NCBI GenBank assembly: GCA_965221765.1
Contig: OZ244911.1
Span: 62,001-126,000, forward strand
Origin: Bin25 sp965221765
GTDB lineage: Bacteria > Bacteroidota > Bacteroidia > Flavobacteriales > Flavobacteriaceae
Direction of reading: 5' to 3'
Length of the DNA: 64,000 nucleotides
The notes under the pieces are model-generated. The model searched no databases, was not told where the DNA came from, and was given only the letters and a program-made list of their open reading frames with translations. This document shows, in pieces, positions 26,910 to 36,355 of this stretch; the first letter of the stretch is position 1; the number at the start of each line of letters is the position of its first letter. The position numbers and the translations under genes are program-made.

Positions 26910-28271
26910 ATGAGTTTTAGGTACCACCTAAAAATAGATTCTGGAGCGGACATCAATATCAAAGGGAAAGCTGTACTTGAATGCACTGAAGTGCCCCCTT
27001 CGGATACTTACACCATCAAGCCAGGTAATTTCTTTTACCTCAATTCAAAATTACTTTTAAAGGAAGGGACCCAGGTAAAAAAAGGGACGCCTTTATTTTT
27101 TGATAAAGGAAATCCAGAAGTTCGATTTGTATCCCCCATTGCAGGAACCATCAAAAGCATTGTCCGAGGTGAAAGAAGAAGAGTCCTCGATGTAATCGTG
27201 CAAAGAGATGAAAAACAAGACGCATTGTCATTTGATGTACCGGATATAAAACAAGGAAGTAGACAAGATATTGTTGATTTTTTACTGAAAAGTGGCCTAT
27301 GGCCGTACATCACGCAACGTCCCTACGGCATCATTGCCAACCCTAGTCGAACGCCCAAAGCGATTTATGTTTCATTCGTAGACACAAGACCATTGGGGGT
27401 CAATCATCAATTCATTATTCAAGATAAGTACAAAGAATTCCAGTTAGGAATTCAAGCCCTATCAAAATTAGCAGACAAGGTTTATATTGGCTTGCCCTCC
27501 GATTACCAAGGAGAGCTGAAATCGATAGAAGGTCCTATTTTTTACAGTATTTCTGGACCCCATCCTGCAGGTAATCTGAGTGTGCATATCAACCGCATCG
27601 ATCCATTAAATGCAGGTGACATTATTTGGACGATTCATCCCGAAGATGTCGCCAATATTGGGACGTCATTCCTTACAGGTGAATTTTCTGCAGAAAGGAC
27701 CATTGCGGTGGCGGGAAATGTGGTTCATAATCCAAAATATTTTAAAGTCACTATCGGTCATGAATTATTGCCTTTGCTCAAGGAAGCCAAGGTTGAAATG
27801 GATCAAATCAATCGATATATTAATGGAGATGTATTGTCTGGAGAATTTGTTGATTATGAAGATCATATTGGTTATCTCAATAATTTAATCAGTGTCATCC
27901 CCGAAGGAGATCAATACCGCATGTTTGGTTGGTTACCTTTCAATGATAATTCTGTTTTAAGTATCTCAAGAACTTCTTTCAATTGGCTTCAAAGAGGCTC
28001 CAAACCGGTAGAAGTCAATACCAACCTCAATGGTGAAGAGAGAGCCTTGGTGGTGACTGGAGAAATGGAAAAAGTTTTTCCAATGGATATTTATCCTTTA
28101 CAATTAATCAAAGCTTGCATGGTTGAAGATATTGAAAAAATGGAAGCTTTGGGCATATTTGAAGTGGTTCCTGAAGATTTTGGGTTGATTGATTTCTCCA
28201 ATACTTCAAAATTGGAAGCTCAAGAAATTATCAAATCGGGACTTGAATTAATGATCAAAGAAGTAGGTTAG
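26910..28271 (+). CDS. nqrA: Na+-translocating NADH:quinone reductase subunit A
   Basis: A 453-residue peripheral, cytoplasm-facing subunit of the Na+-NQR complex. The N-terminus YHLKIDSGADINIKGKA and PSDTYTIKPGNFFYLNSK are typical; YGIIANPSRTPKAIYVSFVD and RTIAVAGNVVHNPKYFKV are conserved NqrA segments. It is the first gene of nqrABCDEF, 7 bp from nqrB. The length matches the family (about 446-450). Confidence 0.95.
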   Translation: MSFRYHLKIDSGADINIKGKAVLECTEVPPSDTYTIKPGNFFYLNSKLLLKEGTQVKKGTPLFFDKGNPEVRFVSPIAGTIKSIVRGERRRVLDVIVQRDEKQDALSFDVPDIKQGSRQDIVDFLLKSGLWPYITQRPYGIIANPSRTPKAIYVSFVDTRPLGVNHQFIIQDKYKEFQLGIQALSKLADKVYIGLPSDYQGELKSIEGPIFYSISGPHPAGNLSVHINRIDPLNAGDIIWTIHPEDVANIGTSFLTGEFSAERTIAVAGNVVHNPKYFKVTIGHELLPLLKEAKVEMDQINRYINGDVLSGEFVDYEDHIGYLNNLISVIPEGDQYRMFGWLPFNDNSVLSISRTSFNWLQRGSKPVEVNTNLNGEERALVVTGEMEKVFPMDIYPLQLIKACMVEDIEKMEALGIFEVVPEDFGLIDFSNTSKLEAQEIIKSGLELMIKEVG

Positions 28272-28277
28272 TTTAAC

Positions 28278-29438
28278 GTGAAGAAATTACTAAGACATCG
28301 AATCGATGGCATCAAACGAGATCTAAGGAATTCTGATAAACTCAAGAAATTTGTTCCTGCAATCAATGCATTCGATACCTTTTTATTCGTACCAAATGTC
28401 ACCACAAGAAGTGGGGCTCATATTAGAGATGCGGTTGATACCAAAAGAACGATGATTACCGTAGTCATCGCACTAGTTCCTGCTCTTTTATTTGGTATGT
28501 GGAATACCGGTTATCAGCATTTTTCACAGCTGGGAGAACAAGTTTCTATTTTGGAAGCGTTTTGGTTCGGATTTGGTCGTATTTTTCCAATGATTGCCGT
28601 TTCATATGCCGTTGGTTTGACCATAGAATTTGGATTTGCTGTATACCGAGGACATGAAGTCAATGAAGGATATTTAGTTTCTGGACTGCTCATTCCCATG
28701 ACCATGCCCGTTGACATCCCACTTTGGATGGTTGGGGTTTCTGTGGCTTTTGCTGTCATTATTGCCAAAGAAGCTTTTGGAGGAACAGGCATGAATATTT
28801 TAAATCCTGCGCTTACTGCACGTGCCTTTGCTTTTTTTGCCTATCCAACGTATATGTCAGGGGATAAAGTTTGGGTGGCAGATGCGACGACCATCGATGC
28901 CATCTCTGGTGAAACTATTTTAGGATCGCTAGCCGCCAATAATGCCAATATAGATTATACTTGGTGGGATATGTTTGTTGGAACCATTCCAGGGTCCATT
29001 GCTGAAACTTCTACGTTAATGGCCCTCATCGGCGCTGTTATTTTGATTTTTACTGGAGTGGGCTCATGGCGAATCATGTTAGGATGTCTTATCGGTGGGG
29101 CGTTCACAGGACTGATTTTTAATCTCCTTGGCGTCAATGCTCTGATGACGTTTCCATTTTATTTACACTTGATTGTTGGTGGATTTGCTTTTGGTATTGT
29201 GTTCATGGCCACAGACCCAGTTTCAGCAGCTCAAACCACCAAAGGAAAATGGATTTATGGTATTTTGGTTGGTGTATTTTGTATATTGATTCGGGTCTTT
29301 AATCCAGCATATCCAGAGGGGGTGATGTTGGCTATTCTGCTCATGAATGTCTTTGCACCAACCATCGATCACTACGTAGTCAATGCCAATATCAAAAAAC
29401 GAAAAAAACGATGGCATTTAGCAAAAGCAAATGGCTAA
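28278..29438 (+). CDS. nqrB: Na+-translocating NADH:quinone reductase subunit B
   Basis: A 386-residue integral membrane subunit (NqrB/RnfD family) with about ten spans that binds FMN and riboflavin and carries the Na+ path. RSGAHIRDAVDTKRTM, AKEAFGGTGMNILNPALTAR and FMATDPVSAAQTTKGKW are diagnostic. The segment GSIAETSTLMALIGA corresponds to the region with the flavin-bearing threonine. The start is GTG 28278, and the gene overlaps nqrC by 8 nt. Confidence 0.95.
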   Translation: MKKLLRHRIDGIKRDLRNSDKLKKFVPAINAFDTFLFVPNVTTRSGAHIRDAVDTKRTMITVVIALVPALLFGMWNTGYQHFSQLGEQVSILEAFWFGFGRIFPMIAVSYAVGLTIEFGFAVYRGHEVNEGYLVSGLLIPMTMPVDIPLWMVGVSVAFAVIIAKEAFGGTGMNILNPALTARAFAFFAYPTYMSGDKVWVADATTIDAISGETILGSLAANNANIDYTWWDMFVGTIPGSIAETSTLMALIGAVILIFTGVGSWRIMLGCLIGGAFTGLIFNLLGVNALMTFPFYLHLIVGGFAFGIVFMATDPVSAAQTTKGKWIYGILVGVFCILIRVFNPAYPEGVMLAILLMNVFAPTIDHYVVNANIKKRKKRWHLAKANG

Positions 29439-30153
29439 GGTAAATACAGAAACAAACGGATATACTTTTTTGTTTGCATCGGCAATGGTGGTGGTGGTGG
29501 CTGCCACATTAGCTTTTACGGCTAGTTCATTAAAAGAAAAACAAGATGTCAATATCCGTCAAGAAAAGATGCAAAATATTCTTTCCACCATTGGAATTGA
29601 AACCACTAGACCCGAAGCTGAAATTCTTTACGATCAATACATCATTGAACAAATTTCTTTAGATGGAAATGGGGATATTGACCAAGACATCGATGCCTTC
29701 ACACTAGATTTAGCTATAGAAACCAAAAAATCTATTACAGAACAACGATTTCCACTTTTCAAAGGAGTTGTTAATGGAGAAAAATACTATATCATTCCAT
29801 TAAGAGGTTCTGGATTATGGGATGCTATATGGGGATATATTGCCCTAAAAGAAGACCGTAAAACATTAAAAGGGGCGGTATTTGATCATGCGGCAGAAAC
29901 CGCTGGATTAGGAGCCGAAATTACCCAACCATGGTTTATGAAGCAGTTTGATGATGAAGTACTTTTTGATGATAATCATGAATTTGTCGGCATCAAGCTC
30001 ACTAAAACCAACAATGACCCAGGGAATACGGATAAATTTGATTTTGAAGTCGATGCTATTTCTGGAGCCACAATCACTGGAGATGGAATCAGTGATATGA
30101 TTATCGAACGAATGCAACATTATTTGCCTTATTTTGCCAAACTAAATGAGTAA
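29431..30153 (+). CDS. nqrC: Na+-translocating NADH:quinone reductase subunit C
   Basis: A 240-residue subunit with one N-terminal membrane helix (about 10-28, FLFASAMVVVVAATLAF) and a periplasmic FMN domain. The FMN-attachment motif is DAISGATITGDGISDMI, where the Thr of SGAT is flavinylated by ApbE. HAAETAGLGAEITQPWF is conserved. It overlaps nqrB and nqrD by 8 nt each, so translation is tightly coupled. Confidence 0.95.
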   Translation: MAKVNTETNGYTFLFASAMVVVVAATLAFTASSLKEKQDVNIRQEKMQNILSTIGIETTRPEAEILYDQYIIEQISLDGNGDIDQDIDAFTLDLAIETKKSITEQRFPLFKGVVNGEKYYIIPLRGSGLWDAIWGYIALKEDRKTLKGAVFDHAAETAGLGAEITQPWFMKQFDDEVLFDDNHEFVGIKLTKTNNDPGNTDKFDFEVDAISGATITGDGISDMIIERMQHYLPYFAKLNE

Positions 30154-30826
30154 AAAGCCCACTTTATTTTTTATATCCAAAAACCTCAAACCAAAACCCT
30201 TATTTTCTCAATCAGAACGAAAGTTATTGGTGGATCCATTGGATGATGATAATCCCATCACGGTTCAAGTACTGGGAATCTGTTCGGCTCTTGCCATTAC
30301 CGTCCAATTAAGGCCTGCTGTGGTGATGGCCATTTCAGTGGTGTGTGTGATGGCTGCCAGTAACATGATTATTTCGATCTTTAGAAACCTTATTCCATCT
30401 CGTATTCGAATCATTGTTCAACTCGTCGTTGTGGCCACGATGGTCATACTAGTCGACCAAATACTTCGGGCTTTTGCTTATGATGTGAGTAAAGAACTAT
30501 CCATTTTTATCGGATTGATCATCACTAATTGTATTGTTATGGGAAGATTGGAAGCTTTTGCCTTGGGCAACGGTGTCTGGCGATCTTTTCTCGATGGAGT
30601 TGGTAATGCCTTAGGATATGGATTGATTTTGATTATGGTGGCCTTCTTTCGTGAACTATTTGGCTCTGGAAATTTAATGGGGGTTCAAATCATCCCTGAT
30701 TTTATCTATGATTTGGGTTATGAAAATAATGGATTTATGTTGTTTTCACCCATGGCACTGATCACTGTTGGAGTGATCATTTGGATTCAACGGGCTAGAA
30801 ACCGGAAGTTAGTTGAAGAGTCATAA
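30146..30826 (+). CDS. nqrD: Na+-translocating NADH:quinone reductase subunit D
   Basis: A 226-residue membrane subunit of the NqrDE/RnfAE family with about six spans. NPITVQVLGICSALAITVQL, ITNCIVMGRLEAFALGN and SFLDGVGNALGYG hold the conserved Cys and residues that in this family coordinate the iron or Fe-S site between NqrD and NqrE. Confidence 0.95.
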   Translation: MSKKPTLFFISKNLKPKPLFSQSERKLLVDPLDDDNPITVQVLGICSALAITVQLRPAVVMAISVVCVMAASNMIISIFRNLIPSRIRIIVQLVVVATMVILVDQILRAFAYDVSKELSIFIGLIITNCIVMGRLEAFALGNGVWRSFLDGVGNALGYGLILIMVAFFRELFGSGNLMGVQIIPDFIYDLGYENNGFMLFSPMALITVGVIIWIQRARNRKLVEES

Positions 30827-30837
30827 TGAGAAAATAA

Positions 30838-31458
30838 ATGATAGAACAATACGTCAATTTATTTGTTAAAAGCATTTTTATTGAAAATATGGTATTCGCC
30901 TATTTTCTAGGGATGTGTTCTTATCTAGCGGTTTCCAAAACTGTTAAAACAGCGGTTGGTTTGGGAGCAGCTGTTATTTTTGTTTTAGGGATTACAGTTC
31001 CTATCAACTATTTGCTAGACACCTACCTATTACAACAAGGAGCTTTGGTTTGGTTAGGACCTCAATTTGCTTCTTTAGATTTGAGTTTTTTGAGTTTTAT
31101 CGTCTTTATTGCTGTGATTGCCTCCATGGTGCAATTGGTTGAAATGATTGTTGAAAAATTTGCTCCTGCATTATATGGTGCTTTGGGTATTTTCCTCCCT
31201 TTAATCGCGGTTAACTGTGCTATTTTGGGCGGTTCATTATTCATGCAGCAAAAAGCCTTTGTCTCGGTCTTTGAATCCGGCGTTTATGGCATAGGGTCTG
31301 GAGTGGGGTTCTTCTTGGCTATTTTGGCAATTGCTTCTATTCGAGAAAAAATAACCTATTCCAATATTCCAGATCCCCTTCGTGGTCTTGGAATCACATT
31401 TATCGTGACGGGACTGATGGCCATCGGATTTATGAGTTTTATGGGTGTTAAATTATAA
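30838..31458 (+). CDS. nqrE: Na+-translocating NADH:quinone reductase subunit E
   Basis: A 206-residue membrane partner of NqrD. FIENMVFAYFLGMCSYLAVS and IAVNCAILGGSLFMQQKAF show the conserved Cys-containing helices. It lies 11 bp after nqrD and ends 7 bp before the chosen nqrF start. Confidence 0.95.
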   Translation: MIEQYVNLFVKSIFIENMVFAYFLGMCSYLAVSKTVKTAVGLGAAVIFVLGITVPINYLLDTYLLQQGALVWLGPQFASLDLSFLSFIVFIAVIASMVQLVEMIVEKFAPALYGALGIFLPLIAVNCAILGGSLFMQQKAFVSVFESGVYGIGSGVGFFLAILAIASIREKITYSNIPDPLRGLGITFIVTGLMAIGFMSFMGVKL

Positions 31459-31465
31459 TCCGAGT

Positions 31466-32764
31466 ATGGACATAACCGTTGTCATTGCTAGCGTTTTAGT
31501 TTTTGCTTTTGTAGTTTTTTTACTAGTCGCGATGCTCTTGGTGGTCAAACAAAACTTGATGCCTTCTGGACCAGTTCAGTTGGTCATTAATGATGATAAA
31601 AATATTGAAGTGACTTCTGGAAACACGCTATTGACAACGCTAAGCAATGCCAAGATATTTCTTCCTTCTGCTTGCGGTGGAGGAGGCACCTGTGTTCAGT
31701 GCCGGTGTCAAATTTTCGATGGTGGTGGCGAAATATTACCTACAGAAACCCCTCATTTTTCACGTAAAGAAATCAGTGAAGGATGGCGGCTTGGTTGTCA
31801 AGTCAAAGTCAAAGAAGACATGAAAATACAGGTGCCTGATGAGGTATTTGGTATCAAAAAGTGGGAAGCTAAAGTCAAGAGCAATTATAATGTCGCCTCA
31901 TTTATCAAAGAATTAATCGTTGAGATTCCTGAAGAGATGAACTATAAAGCCGGTGGATATATTCAATTGGAAGTTCCCCGATGCGAAGTAGATTATAAAA
32001 ACATCGATATATCGGCTCATCCCGAAGAGCATCCTGATAATAAAGATAAATTCCATTTAGAATGGAATAAATTCAAACTGTGGGATTTAAAAATGAAAAA
32101 TTCGATACCTGTTGAGCGTGCTTATTCGATGGCTTCTTATCCTGCAGAAGGAAAAGAAATCATGCTCAATGTGCGGATTGCTACTCCACCTTTGGATTCG
32201 GCTAAAGATAGTTGGAAGCCGGTCAATCCTGGTATTGCCTCCTCGTATATTTTTGGTTTAAATGAAGGGGATACCGTGACTATTTCGGGCCCCTTTGGAG
32301 AATTTTTCATCAATGAATCAGAAGCTGAAATGCTCTATGTCGGTGGAGGGGCTGGTATGGCTCCAATGCGTTCTCATCTCTACCATTTATTCCGGACACT
32401 CAAAAGCAATCGCAAAGTTACCTTTTGGTACGGAGGTCGTTCTAAAAGAGAATTATTTTATTTGGATCATTTTAAGGCCCTAGAGCGAGATTTTCCAAAT
32501 TTTAAATTTTATGTCGCACTTTCAGAGCCGACAGAAGAAGATAATTGGATTACAAAAGAGTCGTTGGACGATCTTAAGGGAGATGGATTTGTAGGCTTTG
32601 TTCATCAAGTCGTCATCGATCATTATTTAAACCATCATGAATCCCCTGAAGATATAGAAGTTTATTTCTGTGGTCCTCCGCTGATGAATGTTGCCGTACA
32701 AAAAATGGCCGAAGATTTTGGGGTGCCTCCAGAAAACATCCGATTTGATGATTTTGGTGGTTAA
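31466..32764 (+). CDS. nqrF: Na+-translocating NADH:quinone reductase subunit F
   Basis: The NADH-oxidising subunit: an N-terminal membrane helix, then a 2Fe-2S ferredoxin domain with SACGGGGTCVQCRCQ and a later WRLGCQVKV Cys. The FAD site is RAYSMASYP and the NAD site YVGGGAGMAPMRSHLYHL, and it ends FDDFGG. I chose ATG 31466 (432 residues); a GTG at 31445 would overlap nqrE by 14 nt and add seven residues. It closes the operon. No strong terminator hairpin was seen after it. Confidence 0.95.
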   Translation: MDITVVIASVLVFAFVVFLLVAMLLVVKQNLMPSGPVQLVINDDKNIEVTSGNTLLTTLSNAKIFLPSACGGGGTCVQCRCQIFDGGGEILPTETPHFSRKEISEGWRLGCQVKVKEDMKIQVPDEVFGIKKWEAKVKSNYNVASFIKELIVEIPEEMNYKAGGYIQLEVPRCEVDYKNIDISAHPEEHPDNKDKFHLEWNKFKLWDLKMKNSIPVERAYSMASYPAEGKEIMLNVRIATPPLDSAKDSWKPVNPGIASSYIFGLNEGDTVTISGPFGEFFINESEAEMLYVGGGAGMAPMRSHLYHLFRTLKSNRKVTFWYGGRSKRELFYLDHFKALERDFPNFKFYVALSEPTEEDNWITKESLDDLKGDGFVGFVHQVVIDHYLNHHESPEDIEVYFCGPPLMNVAVQKMAEDFGVPPENIRFDDFGG

Positions 32765-33781
32765 TCAAAACATCGAAAAGCGGCCTTTTTCCCAAGGCAT
32801 TTTAAAATCAAAAACGTAAAATAAAGTTCCATGCTCTCCATTTCAGTCTTCAAACGCTTCACAATCTTGTTAAATGATCGACTTTCACAGTCCAACAAGT
32901 TAAAAAACTTGATGTTCCTTTAATAATATATTTAACAGAATCAGACCCTGATTATAAAGAAAAATTTATTACCCTACATTCATCGTCAATGTTTTACGTA
33001 CGACAAACCTAGATGTTTTATCGATTCCGAGTAAAAATAGTCCGTGTCCATGTCGGTTGAAACCACGAAACGACTTTGGTTTGGGTTCATGGCGTTTTTG
33101 ATCTTGAACCCCCTTTCAATCAAACCAAAAAAGACAGTTAATTGAATACCATCAATAAAACAAGGAAAGAACGTGTCACAATAAGTCGGGAACGCCTAAT
33201 GATTATCGAGTAGAACCATCGAAAAAAGACAAAAAAGTGGTGTTTTTGGATTAAAGGAAAAAGGAACCACCCGATGCATATTAGAACCTACCACTAGTAG
33301 ACCAATTAGCGGTTGATTTCTTAGCCGGTTTCATCCAAGAGTATAAAACGGTCCAAGGGTTTGCTAGAAGCTAACCAATTCGTCAAAAACCCCCTGCAGG
33401 ACCATGTCGGTTTGATGAATATCACGCGACATCGTTTGGATTTAGTTACTTAACTCGGAGCCCAAGCGCTGCATGGAGGCATCGCGAACATCGAATTGTT
33501 GGAGGTCTTAGAGAAGCGTTGATGATTCGTCCAATGGTATTCAATGGTGCCCGTCGAGGATACTTGAAACACGTATAAAAAACAAGATTACCGTGAAATA
33601 TTTGCAGATGTCTTTTTGTCGAGTCGGTGCTTGTTGTCGTGAAGCACTTGGAGTTTAGTTTCTATCGACTTCGATTGGTTGGATTTGATGTTATTAAGGC
33701 TGATGGGGATTTTGATTTTTTGGCATCTATGGAAGGTAGGGTGTTGTTTCTTTATCTTTATGAGAAAATCTTTCAGTTTTA
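32765..33781. other. Degenerate accessory DNA after the nqr operon
   Basis: About 1 kb with only short, broken frames. A stretch near 33300-33370 reads VDQLAVDFLAGFIQEYKTVQ in one frame and looks like former coding sequence, possibly a transposase, but I cannot assign a family. No repeats or RNA were recognised. Confidence 0.4.
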
Positions 33782-33978
33782 ATGATTGAACCTGGCCCGG
33801 CTAAATACTTTCATGGTCGATATGAAGAATTAAACATTTTTCATCGCTTTCTACTTCAAACCAAGCGAGAACAGATGGGGAGTAGTATGCTTGTTCAAGG
33901 CCCACCAGGTGTTGGTAAATCCGCTTTAATTCATCAATTAGGCAAAGAAGCCAAAGAAAAAGATTGGATGTATCCGCT
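33782..33978 (+). pseudogene. AAA ATPase fragment (N-terminal 65 residues)
   Basis: Reads PAKYFHGRYEELNIFHRFLL and MLVQGPPGVGKSALIHQL, a Walker A P-loop. It is homologous to the start of the intact ATPase at 35052-36275 (YFHGRKKEIHIVKDIL, LIQGAPGVGKTALL). After KEKDWMYPLV the similarity ends abruptly where the CotH fragment, in opposite orientation, begins. It is a truncated paralogue, evidently cut by a rearrangement. Confidence 0.7.
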
Positions 33979-34599
33979 TGTGATGTCATCATCTTTCACT
34001 TTTTTGATATCCACTCGGTTTTTATCTCGTTTGATTTTCTCCATCAACACATAAACGCCTAAATATTGACTATTGATCGTCACATTATAGAAAGAGGTTC
34101 TAGTGGCATAGCGACCGATTTGATTTGATAAATCATAAATCAAAACATTGCGAATCAAGGTTTTATCGATGTAAGGACCATGCAAAATCCAATCTTCTTC
34201 TTCAGTATACCATGCTAATTCAACATTAAGATCGTTTCCTTGTTAGTCCCAAGTTTCAAAACCATAGGATTTCTTTTCTAAATGTTTAGATGTAGCTCCT
34301 CTTATTTCAATACCAATGAAATGTTTTTCAATCACTTCTTGATTGTTTCATATTTCAAAAATCGATGGTATTTTGGGTTCATCAACGATTTCTTCTCCAT
34401 GCGTATCGATATAAATATGTGGCAAAGCATCTAATTCACTGGCTTCAACAATTTCAAGATTATCTTCTTGCGATGTTTTGGAATCCGGCATCACATCATC
34501 ATCACAAGCCATGAAGAAAAACATCCCTGACGTTATCAGCAAATAAAGCTGATAATTTATTGTTGATGGGTAATCCACCCCTTTTTGAAAACAGTTCAT
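33979..34599 (-). pseudogene. CotH-kinase-family spore-coat-like lipoprotein, truncated
   Basis: On the minus strand the gene starts with a lipoprotein signal (LLITSGMFFFMACDDD), then LPHIYIDTHGEEIVDEPKIP. After a frame change it continues IEIRGATSKHLEKKSYGFET, and after a stop ELAWYTEEEDWILHGPYIDK, then TLIRNVLIYDLSNQIGRYAT and VLMEKIKRDKNRVDIKKVKD. These are the successive conserved blocks of CotH proteins. It ends at the junction near 33979, so about the last two thirds are missing. In Bacteroidota such proteins are secreted or surface proteins with a protein-kinase-like fold. Confidence 0.75.
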
Positions 34600-34628
34600 T
34601 TTGAAATAGACTCCATATCGATACCTTA

Positions 34629-34756
34629 TACCAATTTGCTTTCTGAATTATATGAAATTGATTTACTCTCATTATCGCTTTGAGAGACCAATTGTAGTTT
34701 AAAAAACAAAAAACATTTTATGAATTTAAAAAGTAATTCAAAAACGCAACTTAGTA
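34629..34756. repeat. MITE-like 128-bp repeat, copy 1
   Basis: Nearly identical to 49635-49761. The ends are inverted: TACCAATTTGCTTTCTGAAT on the left and, read inward on the other strand, TACTAAGTTGCGTTTTTGAA. TA at both outer ends suggests TA target use, as for IS630/mariner-type elements. An internal hairpin CTCTCA...TGAGAG is present. It has no coding capacity. Confidence 0.8.
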
Positions 34757-35051
34757 TTATCTTACTCTTGAATTACCATTATAAACTGATCAAAGTCATT
34801 GAATTTGCACAAATGAAAGAAATGTTCAATACTATTTTTTGATCCATTGGCTAAAAAGAAAAAAGTTTTTTGGGAAATTACATCCTATAGCATCATATTA
34901 TTTCCAAATCAGGGGACAGAGCCAATTGATTTTCTTCTTCCGTTATCAAAACACCATCCGATCGAAAACAGGTTTCCTTTTGGTCATTTTGTAGATTCCA
35001 AATTTCTTCGTTCATCGTTTGGATAGGATGTTTATAACCACTTCAATTATG
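34757..35051. other. Intergenic region without recognised features
   Basis: About 295 bp between the MITE and the 3' end of the AAA ATPase gene. I searched it for a partner of the inverted end at 36311-36355 and found only a weak GGGGACAG at about 34914. Confidence 0.4.
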
Positions 35052-36275
35052 CTATTTGTTTTGATGATTTGATTTTATTTCTTTTGGTGTTTGGATCGAA
35101 GCCATCAGTTGTTGTATTTTGAGACTTGGTTTTTGATCGATGATTTTTAAATACGCCTGATACTCTTGAAGCATCCAAGCTCTTAATGAAGGAATGGGGA
35201 TTTGATAAAATCCACCTCGACGAATCTGTAAAATACCTCTTGAAATCACTTCTTGAAACATTTTTTCGGGATTTTTGATAATCGGATTCTTTTCAAAATC
35301 AGATTGAACCTTTGACCCCATAATGATGTTTTCTTTTCCTTCATTTTCAAAAATGGCGTTAAATATCGACACTCTTTCAGATTCATTTAATTCTTCAAAA
35401 CGATCATCGTAGTAAATATCTTTCAAAGCTCGCGATTCTTTTAACACTTCCGATAACAAATCATTCGATAATACACCACCATTGTTTTTCACTATGGCCG
35501 ATGCCACTTGCCCATAACATGAAATATGATGAGCCCATTGGTGTGTTTCTTCTGACATCTGATCAATCCAATGATCTAATTCTAGGGGACTTTCATCCAC
35601 TCCAGCTCCCTGAACTAGATAATCTTTGAGAATATTTCTTTCTGCCTTTTTATCTAATACACTGAGATTCAACACACAACGACTATTAAATCTCGATATC
35701 TTAAATTCCTTGAAAATACTTCTTGTATCACTTAATCCAGCAATTAAAAAAACCAATCCATGTTCTAATTCTAAATTATGAAGATGACTGAATAAATGAG
35801 CTGCTTTTTTAATTTCAGGACTATCGGTTTGATTACCAACACTAATCATTTGAGCTTCATCTAAAACCAAGATGAGTGGTCTCTTAATAGCCCGAATCGT
35901 TTTAGAAACCGTTCGTTCTGTCCTATCAAAACGCATGTTTCCTACGGCCAATCTAATATTAGCATTGACCTCTTGTGATATTTTTTCATACTTTTTCTCT
36001 CGAATCAAAGCATTGTATAATTCGTTCACATTCCATAAAGCTTCTAAATTTAACTTAGCAATTGTCCAACCGTCCTGTTTTCCTGCTTCTTCGAGTTCTC
36101 TTAATAACGCGGTTTTGCCAACACCAGGAGCCCCTTGTATTAATATAGAATGACCTTTTTTCTTTTCTTTGGATAGCCTTAAAATATCTTTTACAATATG
36201 AATCTCTTTTTTTCTTCCATGAAAATAATCTGCTCGACCTCGATCAGAAACAATGATTATTTTTTTTGAACTCAT
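35052..36275 (-). CDS. AAA-type ATPase of unknown role
   Basis: A 407-residue P-loop ATPase. Walker A is ILIQGAPGVGKTALLREL near residues 43-60 and Walker B LILVLDEAQMIS near 139. A later LIAGLSDTRSIFKEFKISRF with conserved Arg resembles a sensor/arginine-finger region, and the C-terminus is a helical/winged domain. The layout resembles ExeA/TniB- or Orc1/Cdc6-like accessory ATPases that often travel with mobile elements. Its promoter side carries an inverted end (36311-36355) related to the ends of the MNT-HEPN cassette, and a truncated paralogue lies 1 kb away. Both facts suggest it is mobile cargo. No partner gene identifies a function. Confidence 0.75.
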   Translation of the reverse strand: MSSKKIIIVSDRGRADYFHGRKKEIHIVKDILRLSKEKKKGHSILIQGAPGVGKTALLRELEEAGKQDGWTIAKLNLEALWNVNELYNALIREKKYEKISQEVNANIRLAVGNMRFDRTERTVSKTIRAIKRPLILVLDEAQMISVGNQTDSPEIKKAAHLFSHLHNLELEHGLVFLIAGLSDTRSIFKEFKISRFNSRCVLNLSVLDKKAERNILKDYLVQGAGVDESPLELDHWIDQMSEETHQWAHHISCYGQVASAIVKNNGGVLSNDLLSEVLKESRALKDIYYDDRFEELNESERVSIFNAIFENEGKENIIMGSKVQSDFEKNPIIKNPEKMFQEVISRGILQIRRGGFYQIPIPSLRAWMLQEYQAYLKIIDQKPSLKIQQLMASIQTPKEIKSNHQNK

Positions 36276-36310
36276 ACCAACAAAGCTAAGGGAATTATCA
36301 TTCTCAGAGT

Positions 36311-36355
36311 TTAGCTGTTTTCAGCTATGCTTTTGCCATTTTAGTATATTGTCCC
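36311..36355 (-). repeat. Solitary inverted end related to the nested cassette ends
   Basis: Read on the minus strand from 36355: GGGACAATATACTAAAATGG, then CAAAAGCATAGCTGAAAACAGC. It lines up with the 5659 end (GGGAACTATATACCAAAGTG, GCAAAAACC...). It points inward to the AAA ATPase gene, whose start is 36 bp away. No opposite end was found on the other side of the ATPase. Confidence 0.6.

Noticed and set aside
28514..28792. Minus-strand frame opposite nqrB
   Set aside because: Shadow of a well-supported gene with no motif of its own.
34911..34928. Possible left partner of the inverted end at 36311-36355
   Set aside because: Only GGGGACAG agrees; the rest of the arm does not match.
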